From UPXZ01 sp047974405 (lineage in GTDB: Bacteria > Bacteroidota > Bacteroidia > Bacteroidales > Paludibacteraceae), in assembly GCA_047974405.1 (NCBI GenBank), contig JBKECI010000037.1, positions 1 through 52,176 on the forward strand: a stretch of 52,176 nt of DNA, read 5' to 3'. Under the pieces are notes generated by a model, which did no database searches, was not told where the DNA came from, and saw nothing but the letters and a program-made list of their open reading frames with translations. Below, one piece after another: positions 16,385-25,802 of the stretch (position 1 is its first letter; each line of letters opens with the position of its first letter). A program made the translations under genes and the position numbers.

Positions 16385-18562
16385 ATGGATAATTCAAAAA
16401 CAGGAAAATGCCCGTTTCATCACGGAGCAAACACAGAAACAAACAGTTCTGTAATGAATTGGTGGCCCAATGCACTGAATTTAGACATTTTACACCAGCA
16501 CGATACCAAAACGAACCCTCTTGGAGAAAATTTCAATTATCGCAAAGAATTTTTGAAACTTGATTTGGAGGAAGTAAAAACAGATGTAAAAAAATTAATG
16601 ACCAATAGTCAGGATTGGTGGCCTGCCGACTGGGGGCATTACGGCGGTCTAATGATTCGTATGGCATGGCACAGCGCCGGCACCTACAGGCTTGCTGATG
16701 GACGTGGAGGTGGCAACACCGGCAACCAACGTTTCGCACCGCTCAACAGTTGGCCCGATAATGTAAGTTTGGACAAAGCTCGGAGGTTGCTATGGCCCAT
16801 AAAGAAAAAATACGGCAACAAACTATCTTGGGCAGATTTGCTGATACTCGCCGGAAATATGGCTTACGAATCGATGGGATTCAAAACCTTTGGATTTGCA
16901 GGCGGACGCGAAGATATCTGGCACCCCGAAAAAGACATTTATTGGGGAGCCGAAAAAGAATGGCTCGGGAAAGACCGATACGCAGACAAAGCCAACGAAA
17001 AATCACTTGAAAATCCATTAGCAGCTGTTCAAATGGGATTAATTTATGTAAATCCCGAAGGTGTAAATGGAGTACCCGACCCATTGAAAACTGCTCAAGC
17101 TATGCGCGAAACATTCAAACGTATGGCAATGAACGATGAAGAAACCATTGCACTGACTGCCGGCGGACACACCGTAGGCAAAGCCCATGGCAACGGCGAT
17201 GCCGCTTTGTTGGGCGAAAATCCCGAAGGAGCCTCCATTGAACAGCAAGGACTCGGATGGCACAATCCCAAGGGAAAAGGCAATGCCGAGCACACCGTTA
17301 CCAGCGGACTGGAAGGAGCTTGGACCACCACGCCCGATCGCTGGAACAACAGCTATTTCTACTTGCTGTTTACTTACGAATGGGAACTCACCAAAAGTCC
17401 TGCCGGTGCTTGGCAGTGGGAACCGGTGAATATAAAGGAAGAAGACAAACCCTGGGACGCACACGTAAAAGGAGTACGCCGTAACCCAATAATGACCGAT
17501 GCCGATATGGCACTGAAAATAGACCCCGAATACCGCAAAATTTCGGAACGTTTCTATGCCGACCCCGAATATTTCTCCCAAACTTTTGCACGAGCGTGGT
17601 TCAAACTTACTCACCGCGATATGGGGCCCAAAAGCCGCTATCTTGGTGCTGATGTTCCCACCGAAGATTTGATTTGGCAAGACCCCATTCCTGCCATTGA
17701 TTATACTCTTTCCGAACAGGAAATTGAAGATTTGAAAATTAAACTCTTAAATTGTGGATTGAGCCATACCGAACTGATTAACACCGCTTGGGATAGCGCC
17801 CGTACATTCAGGGGGTCAGATTTTAGAGGCGGAGCCAACGGCGCCAGAATACGCCTTGCTCCTCAAAAAGACTGGGAAGGAAATGAACCTATACGTTTGG
17901 CAAAAGTACTAAATAAACTTACAGAAATCCAGTCGGGTTTGGACAAAAAAGTGAGTATTGCCGATTTGATTGTATTGGGCGGAAGTGCAGCAATAGAAAA
18001 AGCTGCCGAAAAAGGGGGAGTAAAAATAAAAGTACCCTTTACACCCGGGCGGGGCGACGCAACTACTGAAATGACTGATGCCGAATCGTTTGCCGTACTC
18101 GAGCCGTTGCACGACGGCTATCGCAACTGGCAGAAAAAGAACTATGCCGTGAAACCCGAAGAACTGCTGCTCGATCGCACCCAATTGATGGGGCTTACAG
18201 CTCCCGAAATGACTGTTTTGGTTGGTGGAATGCGCGTGTTGGGAACGAACTGCGGAGGCACTAAACACGGGGTATTTACCGATAACGAAGGGGTGCTGAG
18301 CAACGATTTCTTTGTAAACCTCACCGATATGCAATATGCGTGGAAACCGGTAGCCGAAAATCTTTACAATATTATCGAAAGAAAATCGGGGAAAATCAAA
18401 TGGACGGCAACCCGAATAGATTTGGTATTTGGCTCTAACTCGGTATTGCGTGCTTATGCTGAAGTGTATGCTCAAGACGACAATAAAACAAAATTTGTTG
18501 AGGATTTTGTAAAAGCTTGGGTGAAAGTGATGAACGCCGATCGCTTTGATGTGGTAAAGTAA
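16385..18562 (+). CDS. katG: catalase-peroxidase
   Basis: A 725-residue bifunctional haem enzyme that destroys hydrogen peroxide and has peroxidase activity. All key residues are present: the distal triad Arg92, Trp95 and His96 in IRMAWHSAGTYR, the proximal His262 in GGHTVGKAHG, and the Trp95-Tyr221-Met247 partners of the crosslinked adduct (GLIYVNPEG, FKRMAMND). The C-terminal half is the usual non-catalytic duplicate domain. The length is normal. There is no signal peptide, so it is cytoplasmic. It has its own 170-bp upstream region with a large palindrome and a strong terminator downstream, so it can be regulated apart from perR and the peroxiredoxin. Confidence 0.97.
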   Translation: MDNSKTGKCPFHHGANTETNSSVMNWWPNALNLDILHQHDTKTNPLGENFNYRKEFLKLDLEEVKTDVKKLMTNSQDWWPADWGHYGGLMIRMAWHSAGTYRLADGRGGGNTGNQRFAPLNSWPDNVSLDKARRLLWPIKKKYGNKLSWADLLILAGNMAYESMGFKTFGFAGGREDIWHPEKDIYWGAEKEWLGKDRYADKANEKSLENPLAAVQMGLIYVNPEGVNGVPDPLKTAQAMRETFKRMAMNDEETIALTAGGHTVGKAHGNGDAALLGENPEGASIEQQGLGWHNPKGKGNAEHTVTSGLEGAWTTTPDRWNNSYFYLLFTYEWELTKSPAGAWQWEPVNIKEEDKPWDAHVKGVRRNPIMTDADMALKIDPEYRKISERFYADPEYFSQTFARAWFKLTHRDMGPKSRYLGADVPTEDLIWQDPIPAIDYTLSEQEIEDLKIKLLNCGLSHTELINTAWDSARTFRGSDFRGGANGARIRLAPQKDWEGNEPIRLAKVLNKLTEIQSGLDKKVSIADLIVLGGSAAIEKAAEKGGVKIKVPFTPGRGDATTEMTDAESFAVLEPLHDGYRNWQKKNYAVKPEELLLDRTQLMGLTAPEMTVLVGGMRVLGTNCGGTKHGVFTDNEGVLSNDFFVNLTDMQYAWKPVAENLYNIIERKSGKIKWTATRIDLVFGSNSVLRAYAEVYAQDDNKTKFVEDFVKAWVKVMNADRFDVVK

Positions 18563-18603
18563 TTGTTTTCATCTTATAGTATTTTACAAATTGTTGGTAG
18601 AGA

Positions 18604-18635
18604 AATAACCTGTTGATAATTATCAACAGGTTATT
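18604..18635. terminator. bidirectional hairpin terminator after katG
   Basis: A perfect 15-bp stem (AATAACCTGTTGATA with TATCAACAGGTTATT, AT loop), between the convergent katG and radical SAM genes, followed by T residues. Confidence 0.88.
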
Positions 18636-18678
18636 TTGCTTACACTTATGTATTTGTGTGATTTTTTAAGCTAATCTA

Positions 18679-19599
18679 TTAGGATTGAAAATATTTTTTA
18701 CCTTGCCAAGTATCTCTTTGCTCCAATCGCCTTTCCAACTGATGTACAAATTCAAAATTTTTCAATCCCCAATCTGGCGCTATCAACAATTCTTTGGGCG
18801 ATTGTGATACAAAACGTTCTATGGCAATATTTGGATTTAAATTTTCTAAAAAATCTACCACTAAATCTATATACTCATTCGCAGTATATAGATTAAACCA
18901 CTCGGGGTGTGTTGCATATTGCTTTGCCATGACAGTTCCTTTGACTAATTGAAGTTGATGTAATTTGATGGCGGTTAAAGGCAATTTTGAGATTCGTTTT
19001 GCGTGAAGAGTTATTTTTTCTTTATCTTCAAAAGGGAGTCCCAATATTAGATGTGCTGCTACATTGATCCCTTTGGTAGCTGTTTTTTTTATGATTTCGA
19101 TTGAAGATTGATAATCATGTCCTCGATTGATAAATTGGAGGGTTTTATCATCGGTACTTTCAATGCCGTATTCTATCATCACATTATAATGCCTGTTTAG
19201 TTCGGCAAAATAACTCAGTAATTCGTCGTTTACACAATCGGGACGAGTTCCTACTACAATACCGACAACTTGAGGGTGGGAGAGAGCCTCTTCGTATTTT
19301 TTTTTTAGATTTTCGATGGTATCGTAAGTGTTGGTGTAGCTCTGGAAATAGGCAAAATATAGTTGTGATTGGTATTTGTGATGAAAAAATGCAATACCTT
19401 CCTCTACTTGCTTCAAAATAGTTTTGGTTGGTTTACAGTATTCGGGGCTAAACGTTTGATTATTACAATAAGTGCATCCGCCTCTTCCTTTACTGCCATC
19501 GCGATTAGGACAGGTAAATCCGGCATTTATTGAAATTTTCTGTATTCGTTCAGAGAATTTTTGCTTTAATACAGTATTGTAATTGAGATAACGTTGCAT
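18679..19599 (-). CDS. TIGR01212/YhcC-type radical SAM protein
   Basis: The 306-residue protein has the long-spaced iron-sulfur motif of this family: CPNRDGSKGRGGCTYC (residues about 30-45), in which three cysteines hold the 4Fe-4S cluster that cleaves S-adenosylmethionine. The downstream radical SAM barrel is clear from VGIVVGTRPDCVNDELL and MIEYGIESTDDKTLQFINRG. The reaction catalysed by YhcC-like proteins is not established. It stands alone on the minus strand between two terminators, so it is probably a single-gene transcript. Confidence 0.9.
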   Translation of the reverse strand: MQRYLNYNTVLKQKFSERIQKISINAGFTCPNRDGSKGRGGCTYCNNQTFSPEYCKPTKTILKQVEEGIAFFHHKYQSQLYFAYFQSYTNTYDTIENLKKKYEEALSHPQVVGIVVGTRPDCVNDELLSYFAELNRHYNVMIEYGIESTDDKTLQFINRGHDYQSSIEIIKKTATKGINVAAHLILGLPFEDKEKITLHAKRISKLPLTAIKLHQLQLVKGTVMAKQYATHPEWFNLYTANEYIDLVVDFLENLNPNIAIERFVSQSPKELLIAPDWGLKNFEFVHQLERRLEQRDTWQGKKYFQS

Positions 19600-19610
19600 T
19601 ATAAAAAAAA

Positions 19611-19647
19611 TACCTTTGCCAAAAAGAACTATTCTTTGGCAAAGGTA
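19611..19647 (-). terminator. hairpin terminator after the lipoprotein gene
   Basis: A 13-bp outer stem (TACCTTTGCCAAA with TTTGGCAAAGGTA), which can extend by AGAA/TTCT with a two-base bulge, followed on the minus strand by eight T (plus-strand A 19603-19610). Confidence 0.85.
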
Positions 19648-19672
19648 ATATTATAGAACCAATTGCATTCTC

Positions 19673-20359
19673 CTATTTAAATAATTTTGATGGTATCATT
19701 TTGTTTTGTAGGGCAGCGTCAATATCGACACCAAGATCTATAGTGGTCCATATTAAACCCAATCCGCTCGTGGATGATTTTGAAGTGTAGGTTATGGTCA
19801 TTGTGGAGGAAGTAATATCTACTTTAGTCAATAATATATTCCATCCTTTGCCAAATTTCACATCAAATACAATTTTGCCATCTTCATCGGTTTCGGTTCC
19901 TTTTAATGTAAGCGATCTGTCACAATAGATATACGTTGCTACTGTAGCAGATATATTTTCTGATGTTGATGAGAACGAATATTTACCATAATACAAGGAG
20001 GCTACTTCTCCCGAACTAGATAGGGTAAAATTAGCGACAACCCCGTTGGCTGATTTGTCTGAGGCCGTAATAGAACTGCCAAGGCCATCTGATAAACTAT
20101 AAAGTTGACTACTGGATGGTGTCTCAAGATTAATATTGAAACTACCACTATTTAGGGCAGATTTTGCAAAAGGGACATCGGAACCATCGTCTTCCAAATA
20201 AACGTAAACCGAGTCTGACGGCGAATTTAATGACGAACCGTCTTGAATGGTACCCGATACTTTAGAGTTGTTTCCTGTAGGGTCGTCGTCTTTTTTACAA
20301 GATGAAAACGTAACAATTAGCGCTAATAGACTAATAAAAAACAAATTAAATTTTTTCAT
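19673..20359 (-). CDS. lipoprotein of unknown function
   Basis: The start was set at ATG 20359, which gives KKFNLFFISLLALIVTFSSC, a lipoprotein signal with the modified Cys at residue 21 followed by KKDDD, typical of Bacteroidota lipoproteins. The remaining 208 residues are rich in Ser, Thr and Gly, with predicted beta strands such as ATVATYIYCDRSLTLKGTET and KVDITSSTMTITYTSK. The first part (VSGTIQDGSSLNSPSDSVYV) looks like a carboxypeptidase-regulatory-type or carbohydrate-binding beta domain. No catalytic motif is visible. It is a single gene with its own terminator, so a surface or periplasmic role is all that can be inferred. Confidence 0.75.
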   Translation of the reverse strand: MKKFNLFFISLLALIVTFSSCKKDDDPTGNNSKVSGTIQDGSSLNSPSDSVYVYLEDDGSDVPFAKSALNSGSFNINLETPSSSQLYSLSDGLGSSITASDKSANGVVANFTLSSSGEVASLYYGKYSFSSTSENISATVATYIYCDRSLTLKGTETDEDGKIVFDVKFGKGWNILLTKVDITSSTMTITYTSKSSTSGLGLIWTTIDLGVDIDAALQNKMIPSKLFK

Positions 20360-20406
20360 AATCAAGTTGTATTAAGTTAATTTTAATAGATATTTTTTTA
20401 CAAAAT

Positions 20407-22155
20407 TTATACTCCCAAATCGGTTCTTACGGCATTGATCTTTTCATCGGCTTTCGTGTTTGCTGCGGCGTAGTCTGCACGCGATTTCATTTCGCCGCGT
20501 ACTTCAATATAAAATTTGATTTTTGGCTCGGTTCCCGACGGACGAACAGAAATCTTTGTGCCGTCTTCAGTAAAAAATTGCAGCACGTCTGAAGTTGCCG
20601 GCATATCCAAACTGGTAACTTTTCCGGTTTGTGCGTCGGTTATTTTCAAAGTTTTATAATCTTTGACAGTCGCTACTTTCGAGCCTGCAATTTCGCATGG
20701 CGGATTGTTACGGAAATCTGCCATCATCTGTTGAATCTCTTCAGCTCCCGATTTGCCTTTGCGTACTACCGAAATGCCTTTCTCTTTTCCGTATCCGTAT
20801 TCGACGTAGATGTCTTGTAGCAGTTCAAAAAGTGTTTTACCATTGTCTTTTGCCCAAGCGGTAATTTCTGCCATCAGGGCACAGGCTGATACGGCGTCTT
20901 TGTCGCGAACAAAGTCTTCTGCCAAAAATCCGTAGCTCTCTTCGCCACCGCCGATGTAAGCTTTTTTGCCTTCGTTTGCGCGCATCACAGCAGCTATCCA
21001 CTTAAACCCTGTGTAGCAATCGTAGTATTGTACATTGTTCTTTTTGGCAATGTCCACCATTACTTCGGTAGTTACGATGGTTTTAACCACATATTCGTTG
21101 CCTTTGAGTTTGCCGAGTTCTTTCCACTTGGTAATGAGATAATAGATAAAAATGAGGAAAGTTTGGTTTCCATTTACCAAAATCCATTCGCCTTTGTCGT
21201 TTTTTATAGCAATTCCGATACGGTCTGCATCGGGGTCTGATGCCATCACGATATCGGCATCGGTTTCTTTTGCTTTTTCTACTGCCATAGCCAACGCTGC
21301 AGGTTCTTCAGGATTGGGTGATATTACAGTCGGGAAGTTGCCGCTGATTACGTTTTGTTCCGGTACGTCTATAATATTGGTAAATCCAAATTCATACAAT
21401 GTTTTTGGTATTAATTTAATGCCTGTTCCGTGTATTGGAGTATAGACAATTTTCAAGTTTTTGTTTCTTTCTATGGATTCGGGAGACAGGATTAATGTCT
21501 TCATTCTGCTAATATAGATATTGTCGATTTTTTCTCCCAATATCTCTATTAAGCTAGGGTTTCCTTTAAATTTGATTTCGCTCACATTTTTTATTTTCTC
21601 TACCTCGTTTATCACATTAACATCGTGCGGAGCTATCATTTGCGCGCCATCGTCCCAGTAGGCTTTGTAGCCGTTGTACTCTTTGGGATTGTGCGAAGCG
21701 GTAATAATAATTCCGCTTTGGCATCCAAGCTCCCGAATAGCAAATGAAATTTCGGGAGTGGGGCGGAGGTCTTCAAAGAGATAGGCCTTGATTCCGTTAG
21801 CCGAAAAAATATTGGCGCTTATTTCGGCAAATTTGCGACTATTGTTGCGGCAGTCGTGTCCTATGGCAACGCTTATTTGCGGAATGGTTGGGAATTGGGA
21901 GAGCAAATAATTACTCAACCCTTGTGTAGCGGCTCCTACTGTGTAAATATTCATACGGTTGGTGCCTGCTCCCATAATTCCTCTCAACCCGCCGGTGCCA
22001 AATTCCAGATCTTTGTAAAATGCTTCGATCAGTTCGGTTTTGTCATCGGCATCCATCATTCTTTTGACTTCGGCTTTGGTATTTTCGTCGTAGTTTCCAT
22101 TGAGCCAAATTTGTGCTTTGGCAATTACCTGGTTTAATAATTCTTGATTTTCCAT
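20407..22155 (-). CDS. phosphoglucomutase/phosphomannomutase (alpha-D-phosphohexomutase)
   Basis: A 582-residue enzyme that interconverts hexose-1- and hexose-6-phosphates for glycolysis and sugar-nucleotide synthesis. The four signatures of the superfamily are visible in order: VAIGHDCRNNSRKFAE, the phosphoserine loop ITASHNPKEYNGYK, the metal-binding loop DPDADRIGIAIK and the phosphate-binding RPSGTEPKIKFY. The length fits the long PgcA/PGM2 type found in Bacteroidota. It is directly downstream (30 bp) of an MFS carrier gene, so the pair may handle uptake and entry of a sugar into metabolism. Confidence 0.94.
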   Translation of the reverse strand: MENQELLNQVIAKAQIWLNGNYDENTKAEVKRMMDADDKTELIEAFYKDLEFGTGGLRGIMGAGTNRMNIYTVGAATQGLSNYLLSQFPTIPQISVAIGHDCRNNSRKFAEISANIFSANGIKAYLFEDLRPTPEISFAIRELGCQSGIIITASHNPKEYNGYKAYWDDGAQMIAPHDVNVINEVEKIKNVSEIKFKGNPSLIEILGEKIDNIYISRMKTLILSPESIERNKNLKIVYTPIHGTGIKLIPKTLYEFGFTNIIDVPEQNVISGNFPTVISPNPEEPAALAMAVEKAKETDADIVMASDPDADRIGIAIKNDKGEWILVNGNQTFLIFIYYLITKWKELGKLKGNEYVVKTIVTTEVMVDIAKKNNVQYYDCYTGFKWIAAVMRANEGKKAYIGGGEESYGFLAEDFVRDKDAVSACALMAEITAWAKDNGKTLFELLQDIYVEYGYGKEKGISVVRKGKSGAEEIQQMMADFRNNPPCEIAGSKVATVKDYKTLKITDAQTGKVTSLDMPATSDVLQFFTEDGTKISVRPSGTEPKIKFYIEVRGEMKSRADYAAANTKADEKINAVRTDLGV

Positions 22156-22185
22156 TTTTTATAGGGTTTTCTGTGATGTGATTAG

Positions 22186-23586
22186 CTAAAGGGCATCTTT
22201 TTCTTGTTTAATATTGGGCAATTCAAGTCCGTAACCTTTGCGTTTGTCTTCGGCTTTGAGTAAGAATGACACAATAAGCGCCAATATGCCAAATACGGTA
22301 AATATCATCATTGGGAGGGTGTAGTCGTAGGTATTAACGGTAAGTCCGTCTCTTATGGTTTGCCCTGTGATACAGTATTTTTCAAGTACCCAGCCTATCA
22401 ACAGCGGCACTCCCATCAATCCCCAATTCTGAACATAAAATATAAGCGCGTAGGCAGTGCCGAGTCTTTTTTCGGGAACAATTTTGGGTACGGAGGGCCA
22501 CATTGCCGAGGGTACCAGAGAGAAACCTATACCGAGAATGATTACCAGAATAACAGCTATAATCCAATTGTTGAAACTTGGGATAGAAAACATAGCATGT
22601 ACAAAAATCAATAGCAACGAACCAATAATCATAATGGTAGCACCTTTCCCCTTTTTGTCGTAAATACCGCCAAATAGTGGAGTTAGTATAATATTTCCGG
22701 CAGGTAAAAGCATAGGGATAAATCCGGCAAAATTTTCGTTTACGCCAAATTTATTGACCACCAAGTCTGTCGCATATTTGAGAAACGGAAAAACAGCCGA
22801 ATAAAACAATACGCACAAAATGGCAATATACCACCATCCTCTGTTGGCAAGGATTTTTCCGATGTCGGATAGTTTAAATTCTTCTTCGGTATTTTCCACA
22901 CCGCTTGCCGTTTCTGACTCATCCAATTTTTTGTCCATAAACACATAAGCGATAAATGCAATGAGACCAATGCAGAGTGCTATGAGGGCAATCAATATGG
23001 GTCTCGACACATCAACAAGTCCGGTTGCTTTGGCTATGGGGACCGAAAATCCAATAGCCAAACCTGTGCCTATGCGAGCCATAGCTACTTGTAACCCCAT
23101 TGCCGTAGCCAGTTCTTTGCCTTTGAACCATTTGACAATGACTTTGGATACCGTAATGCCTGCAACTTCAACACCTACCGCAAATATGGCAAAGCCGATA
23201 CTTGCCCAAAGTACTTGTGCTTTCATACCCATTATTATGGCTCCATCAAGCGAATGGGTAGAAACTGCCCAATATTTTATGGCGGCGCCAACTACCATAA
23301 GAGAAGTGGCTCCCAATCCTGTAATTCTTATACCGGCTTTGTCGAGAATTATCCCTCCAAATATCAACATCAACAAAAATACGTTGAACCATCCATAAGC
23401 ACTTGTAAATGTGCCATATTCCGCACGAGACCACCCCAGTTGTCCTTCCAGCAGACCGGCCAGTGGAGCCATAATGTCTGTAAGAAAGTATCCGCACATC
23501 ATTGTAAATGATACTATGGCAAGTGCGGTCCAGCGTGCTTTTTTGGAATCCCTCAGCGTAGTAATTATTTTTTCAGTCATATTCAA
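22186..23586 (-). CDS. major facilitator superfamily transporter (MFSD1-like)
   Basis: The 466-residue protein has twelve predicted membrane helices and a longer cytoplasmic loop in the middle (about 210-235, charged, with DESETASGVENTEEEF). The MFS motif between helices 2 and 3 reads FGGIILDKAGIR, close to the G-x-x-x-D-R/K-x-G-x-R consensus, and its second copy is FGGIYDKKGKG. The overall pattern resembles the MFSD1-like group. The substrate is unknown; the adjacent phosphohexomutase gene, 30 bp downstream, suggests a sugar or sugar-derived compound. It is the first gene of the two-gene minus-strand operon. Confidence 0.85.
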   Translation of the reverse strand: MNMTEKIITTLRDSKKARWTALAIVSFTMMCGYFLTDIMAPLAGLLEGQLGWSRAEYGTFTSAYGWFNVFLLMLIFGGIILDKAGIRITGLGATSLMVVGAAIKYWAVSTHSLDGAIIMGMKAQVLWASIGFAIFAVGVEVAGITVSKVIVKWFKGKELATAMGLQVAMARIGTGLAIGFSVPIAKATGLVDVSRPILIALIALCIGLIAFIAYVFMDKKLDESETASGVENTEEEFKLSDIGKILANRGWWYIAILCVLFYSAVFPFLKYATDLVVNKFGVNENFAGFIPMLLPAGNIILTPLFGGIYDKKGKGATIMIIGSLLLIFVHAMFSIPSFNNWIIAVILVIILGIGFSLVPSAMWPSVPKIVPEKRLGTAYALIFYVQNWGLMGVPLLIGWVLEKYCITGQTIRDGLTVNTYDYTLPMMIFTVFGILALIVSFLLKAEDKRKGYGLELPNIKQEKDAL

Positions 23587-23587
23587 A

Positions 23588-24065
23588 TCAATCTGTTTAA
23601 TTTAATTATTGGTTTTTTAAACGACAAAGCTAATGAAAATTATTTAATTCGGGATATGTATTCTTTAAAAACTTTTCGGTATCTTTTTTGTAAAATTAGG
23701 TTTAGTTGTTAATTGTGTGAAACAAGTGTAAATTAGTTTTTTTGTTAAAAGAGAAATTTATAAAGTAATAGAAAAAAATAGTTTTGGGGGATTGCTACTG
23801 CTCAAATTTTGAACTAAACCGATCCAAAGTTTGTGCAGTAACTTAGTTTTATTATTTTGTACATTTTTTCTTTGTTGATAACGTCTTTTCTTTGAGTGTA
23901 ATGGAATCAAAGGTAAAGATTTTGTCCTGTGTACAGAGTTACTCAATATTTTTCATAGTTACTCAAAAAAGAATTAACCGAGAAGCGATATTAAGCGATA
24001 TTAAATAAATAATAGTAACTTTGTATCACATTTAATACATTTATTTCATATTTTACTGATTTATA
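23588..24065. other. intergenic region without recognisable gene
   Basis: About 480 bases between the divergent MFS and flippase genes. A 62-codon minus-strand frame (23758-23946) shows no family resemblance. Promoter-like TAGCTTTG is present on the minus strand (23625-23632) and TAACTTTG on the plus strand (24016-24023), both without a good -33. A 10-bp tandem repeat lies at 23983-24002. Confidence 0.55.
23983..24002 (+). repeat. 10-bp perfect tandem duplication
   Basis: AAGCGATATT occurs twice head to tail, just upstream of the promoter-like TAACTTTG of the polysaccharide cluster. Confidence 0.85.
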
Positions 24066-25424
24066 GTGTCGAAACCGGTAGAGATAAACATAGGCAGGCA
24101 AGATGTTGTTTGGAATTATCTGGCTACTTTTTTGCAAATAGGATCCGGAGTATTGCTTTTTCCTATTATTTTACGGATGCTTCCTTCCGAAACCGTTGGT
24201 ATTTGGGCTATATTCATTTCGATAACGGCAATGGTGAATATGCTCGATTTTGGATTTTCGCCATCTTTTACGCGCAACGTAACCTATATTTTTTCGGGAG
24301 TAAACAAACTGGAAAAAACCGGAATTTCTGAACAAAAAATAGAGTTGGGTATCAATTTTCAACTGTTGTCAGACATTATTTTATCTATGAAATGGTTTTA
24401 CAAGCGTATTGCGCTGGCAGCATTACTTTCCCTCTCTGTTCTGGGAAGTCTGTATCTTTTTTATATTCTGAATACCAATTATAATAGTGATAAAGTAGAA
24501 GTTTGGATATCTTGGGCAATATTCTGTTTTGTAAATACTTACAATATTTATACTCTTTATTATGACTCATTAATGCTGGGGAGTGGCAAGGTGATGAGAA
24601 ATAAGCAGATAATCATTGTAAGTCAAATAGGCTATTTGACAACAGCGCTGGCGCTGATACTTTCGGACGCCGGAATTGTTGGGATTGTTGCGGCTCAATT
24701 CGTATCTTTAATTATAAAAAGATTTCTCTCTTATAAAAGTTTTTTTACTCCGCAATTGCGGAACGAGTTACCTTTGGCAGAGGTAAAAAGCGTAAAAGAA
24801 ATAATCAGGGTAATTATGCCCAATTCAATCAAAATAGGTATCACAAGCATCGGTTCGTTTTTGGGATACGAATCAGTGATTATCGTAGGATCGTTGTACC
24901 TGCCGCTGGAACAATTGGCCTCCTATGGTATTTCCATCCAGATAATAGGTGTTATAGCTTCATTGGGTATGGTCTATTACTCTTCGTATATGCCCAAAGT
25001 CGCTTTTTTGAGAGTGCAAAAAGACCTGTTGAAAATCAGAAAAATATATTGGATAAGCGTTTTTATTTTGCTCTCGGTGTTTGTGGTGTCGGGAGCAATA
25101 TTGGTATTTGCAGGAAATGAGATACTTGTATTGTTGAAATCGAATACATTTCTATTAAGTGGAAGTATGTTGTTGGGATTGCTGACAATCAATCTTTTAG
25201 AAAAAAATCATGCCATGGCAGGCGGTTTCTTACTTACCAATAATGAAGTTCCTTACTACAAAGCGGCTATCATATCGGGAATTGTAACGGTAATATTGCT
25301 GTTTTTATTTGTTAAAGTATTGAATTGGGGTATTTGGGGAATGATTTTAGCCCCGGGAATTTCACAACTTGCATATCAAAACTGGAAATGGCCTCTGCAT
25401 CTTATGCAACAATTAAAACAATAA
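24066..25424 (+). CDS. Wzx-like polysaccharide flippase (MATE/MOP superfamily)
   Basis: A 452-residue membrane protein with about twelve to fourteen helices that starts at GTG. It begins VVWNYLATFLQIGSGVLLFP, typical of oligosaccharide flippases that move undecaprenyl-linked glycans from the cytoplasmic to the periplasmic side. The GIWAIFISITAMVNMLDFGFSP segment matches family text. The mate genes follow directly: a methyltransferase fragment 15 bp downstream and a glycosyltransferase after that. Together with the minus-strand glycosyltransferase and FemAB-like genes this makes a small glycan cluster. There is no polymerase or chain-length gene in view, so it may build a short oligosaccharide or depend on other loci. 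Confidence 0.88.
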   Translation: MSKPVEINIGRQDVVWNYLATFLQIGSGVLLFPIILRMLPSETVGIWAIFISITAMVNMLDFGFSPSFTRNVTYIFSGVNKLEKTGISEQKIELGINFQLLSDIILSMKWFYKRIALAALLSLSVLGSLYLFYILNTNYNSDKVEVWISWAIFCFVNTYNIYTLYYDSLMLGSGKVMRNKQIIIVSQIGYLTTALALILSDAGIVGIVAAQFVSLIIKRFLSYKSFFTPQLRNELPLAEVKSVKEIIRVIMPNSIKIGITSIGSFLGYESVIIVGSLYLPLEQLASYGISIQIIGVIASLGMVYYSSYMPKVAFLRVQKDLLKIRKIYWISVFILLSVFVVSGAILVFAGNEILVLLKSNTFLLSGSMLLGLLTINLLEKNHAMAGGFLLTNNEVPYYKAAIISGIVTVILLFLFVKVLNWGIWGMILAPGISQLAYQNWKWPLHLMQQLKQ

Positions 25425-25439
25425 AAATACAAATGAAGA

Positions 25440-25802
25440 ATGGCTAAATTTTACGATAGAAATGAAGAATCAGCCGTATTTGACAGTTATTTGTCTTTTA
25501 TTACTCCAAATTCGGATGTGTTGGAATTTGGTTTGGCTACAGGATACAACACCCGCTACATGGTAGAAAAACTACATTGTGAGGTAACGTGTATTGAAAA
25601 AATACCCGAAATGGCTGAAAAAGGGAAAAAATATTTTTCCGACAAATTATCTTTCGCAAACAAAATTGTAGAATTATTGTACGATTGTGGATGCTATTTC
25701 AAACAGAAATTCAACCTAAGTACACCAAAAGTCATCACAAAGTACATTCATAAACCAATGGAGACGGCTGATAAAAAATGCTATGAAAAGTACAACGCCT
25801 AA
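25440..25802 (+). CDS. truncated class I SAM methyltransferase
   Basis: The 120-residue product begins like a class I methyltransferase: a helix (ESAVFDSYLSFITPNSD), then motif I VLEFGLATGYNTRYM and the next strand CEVTCIEK that would bind the ribose of S-adenosylmethionine. Thereafter the text should continue with the motif II-IV strands (DxD/PPxY-like), but instead ends in an unrelated Lys/Cys-rich tail (IHKPMETADKKCYEKYN). Family members of this kind are normally 200 or more residues. It looks like an N-terminal fragment left by a deletion; the end overlaps the next gene by 20 bp. It is unlikely to be an active enzyme. Confidence 0.65.
   Translation: MAKFYDRNEESAVFDSYLSFITPNSDVLEFGLATGYNTRYMVEKLHCEVTCIEKIPEMAEKGKKYFSDKLSFANKIVELLYDCGCYFKQKFNLSTPKVITKYIHKPMETADKKCYEKYNA

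Noticed and set aside
17039..17680. Long antisense frame of 213 codons inside katG
   Set aside because: A frame shadow of katG, caused by codon bias; katG itself is a full and canonical gene.
23758..23946. 62-codon minus-strand frame between the MFS and flippase genes
   Set aside because: Strongly biased towards Lys, Asn and Ser, without start signals or conservation that I can see.
24016..24023. TAACTTTG as promoter of the flippase gene
   Set aside because: Right -7 sequence and near the start, but no TTG at the -33 position; noted only within the intergenic entry.
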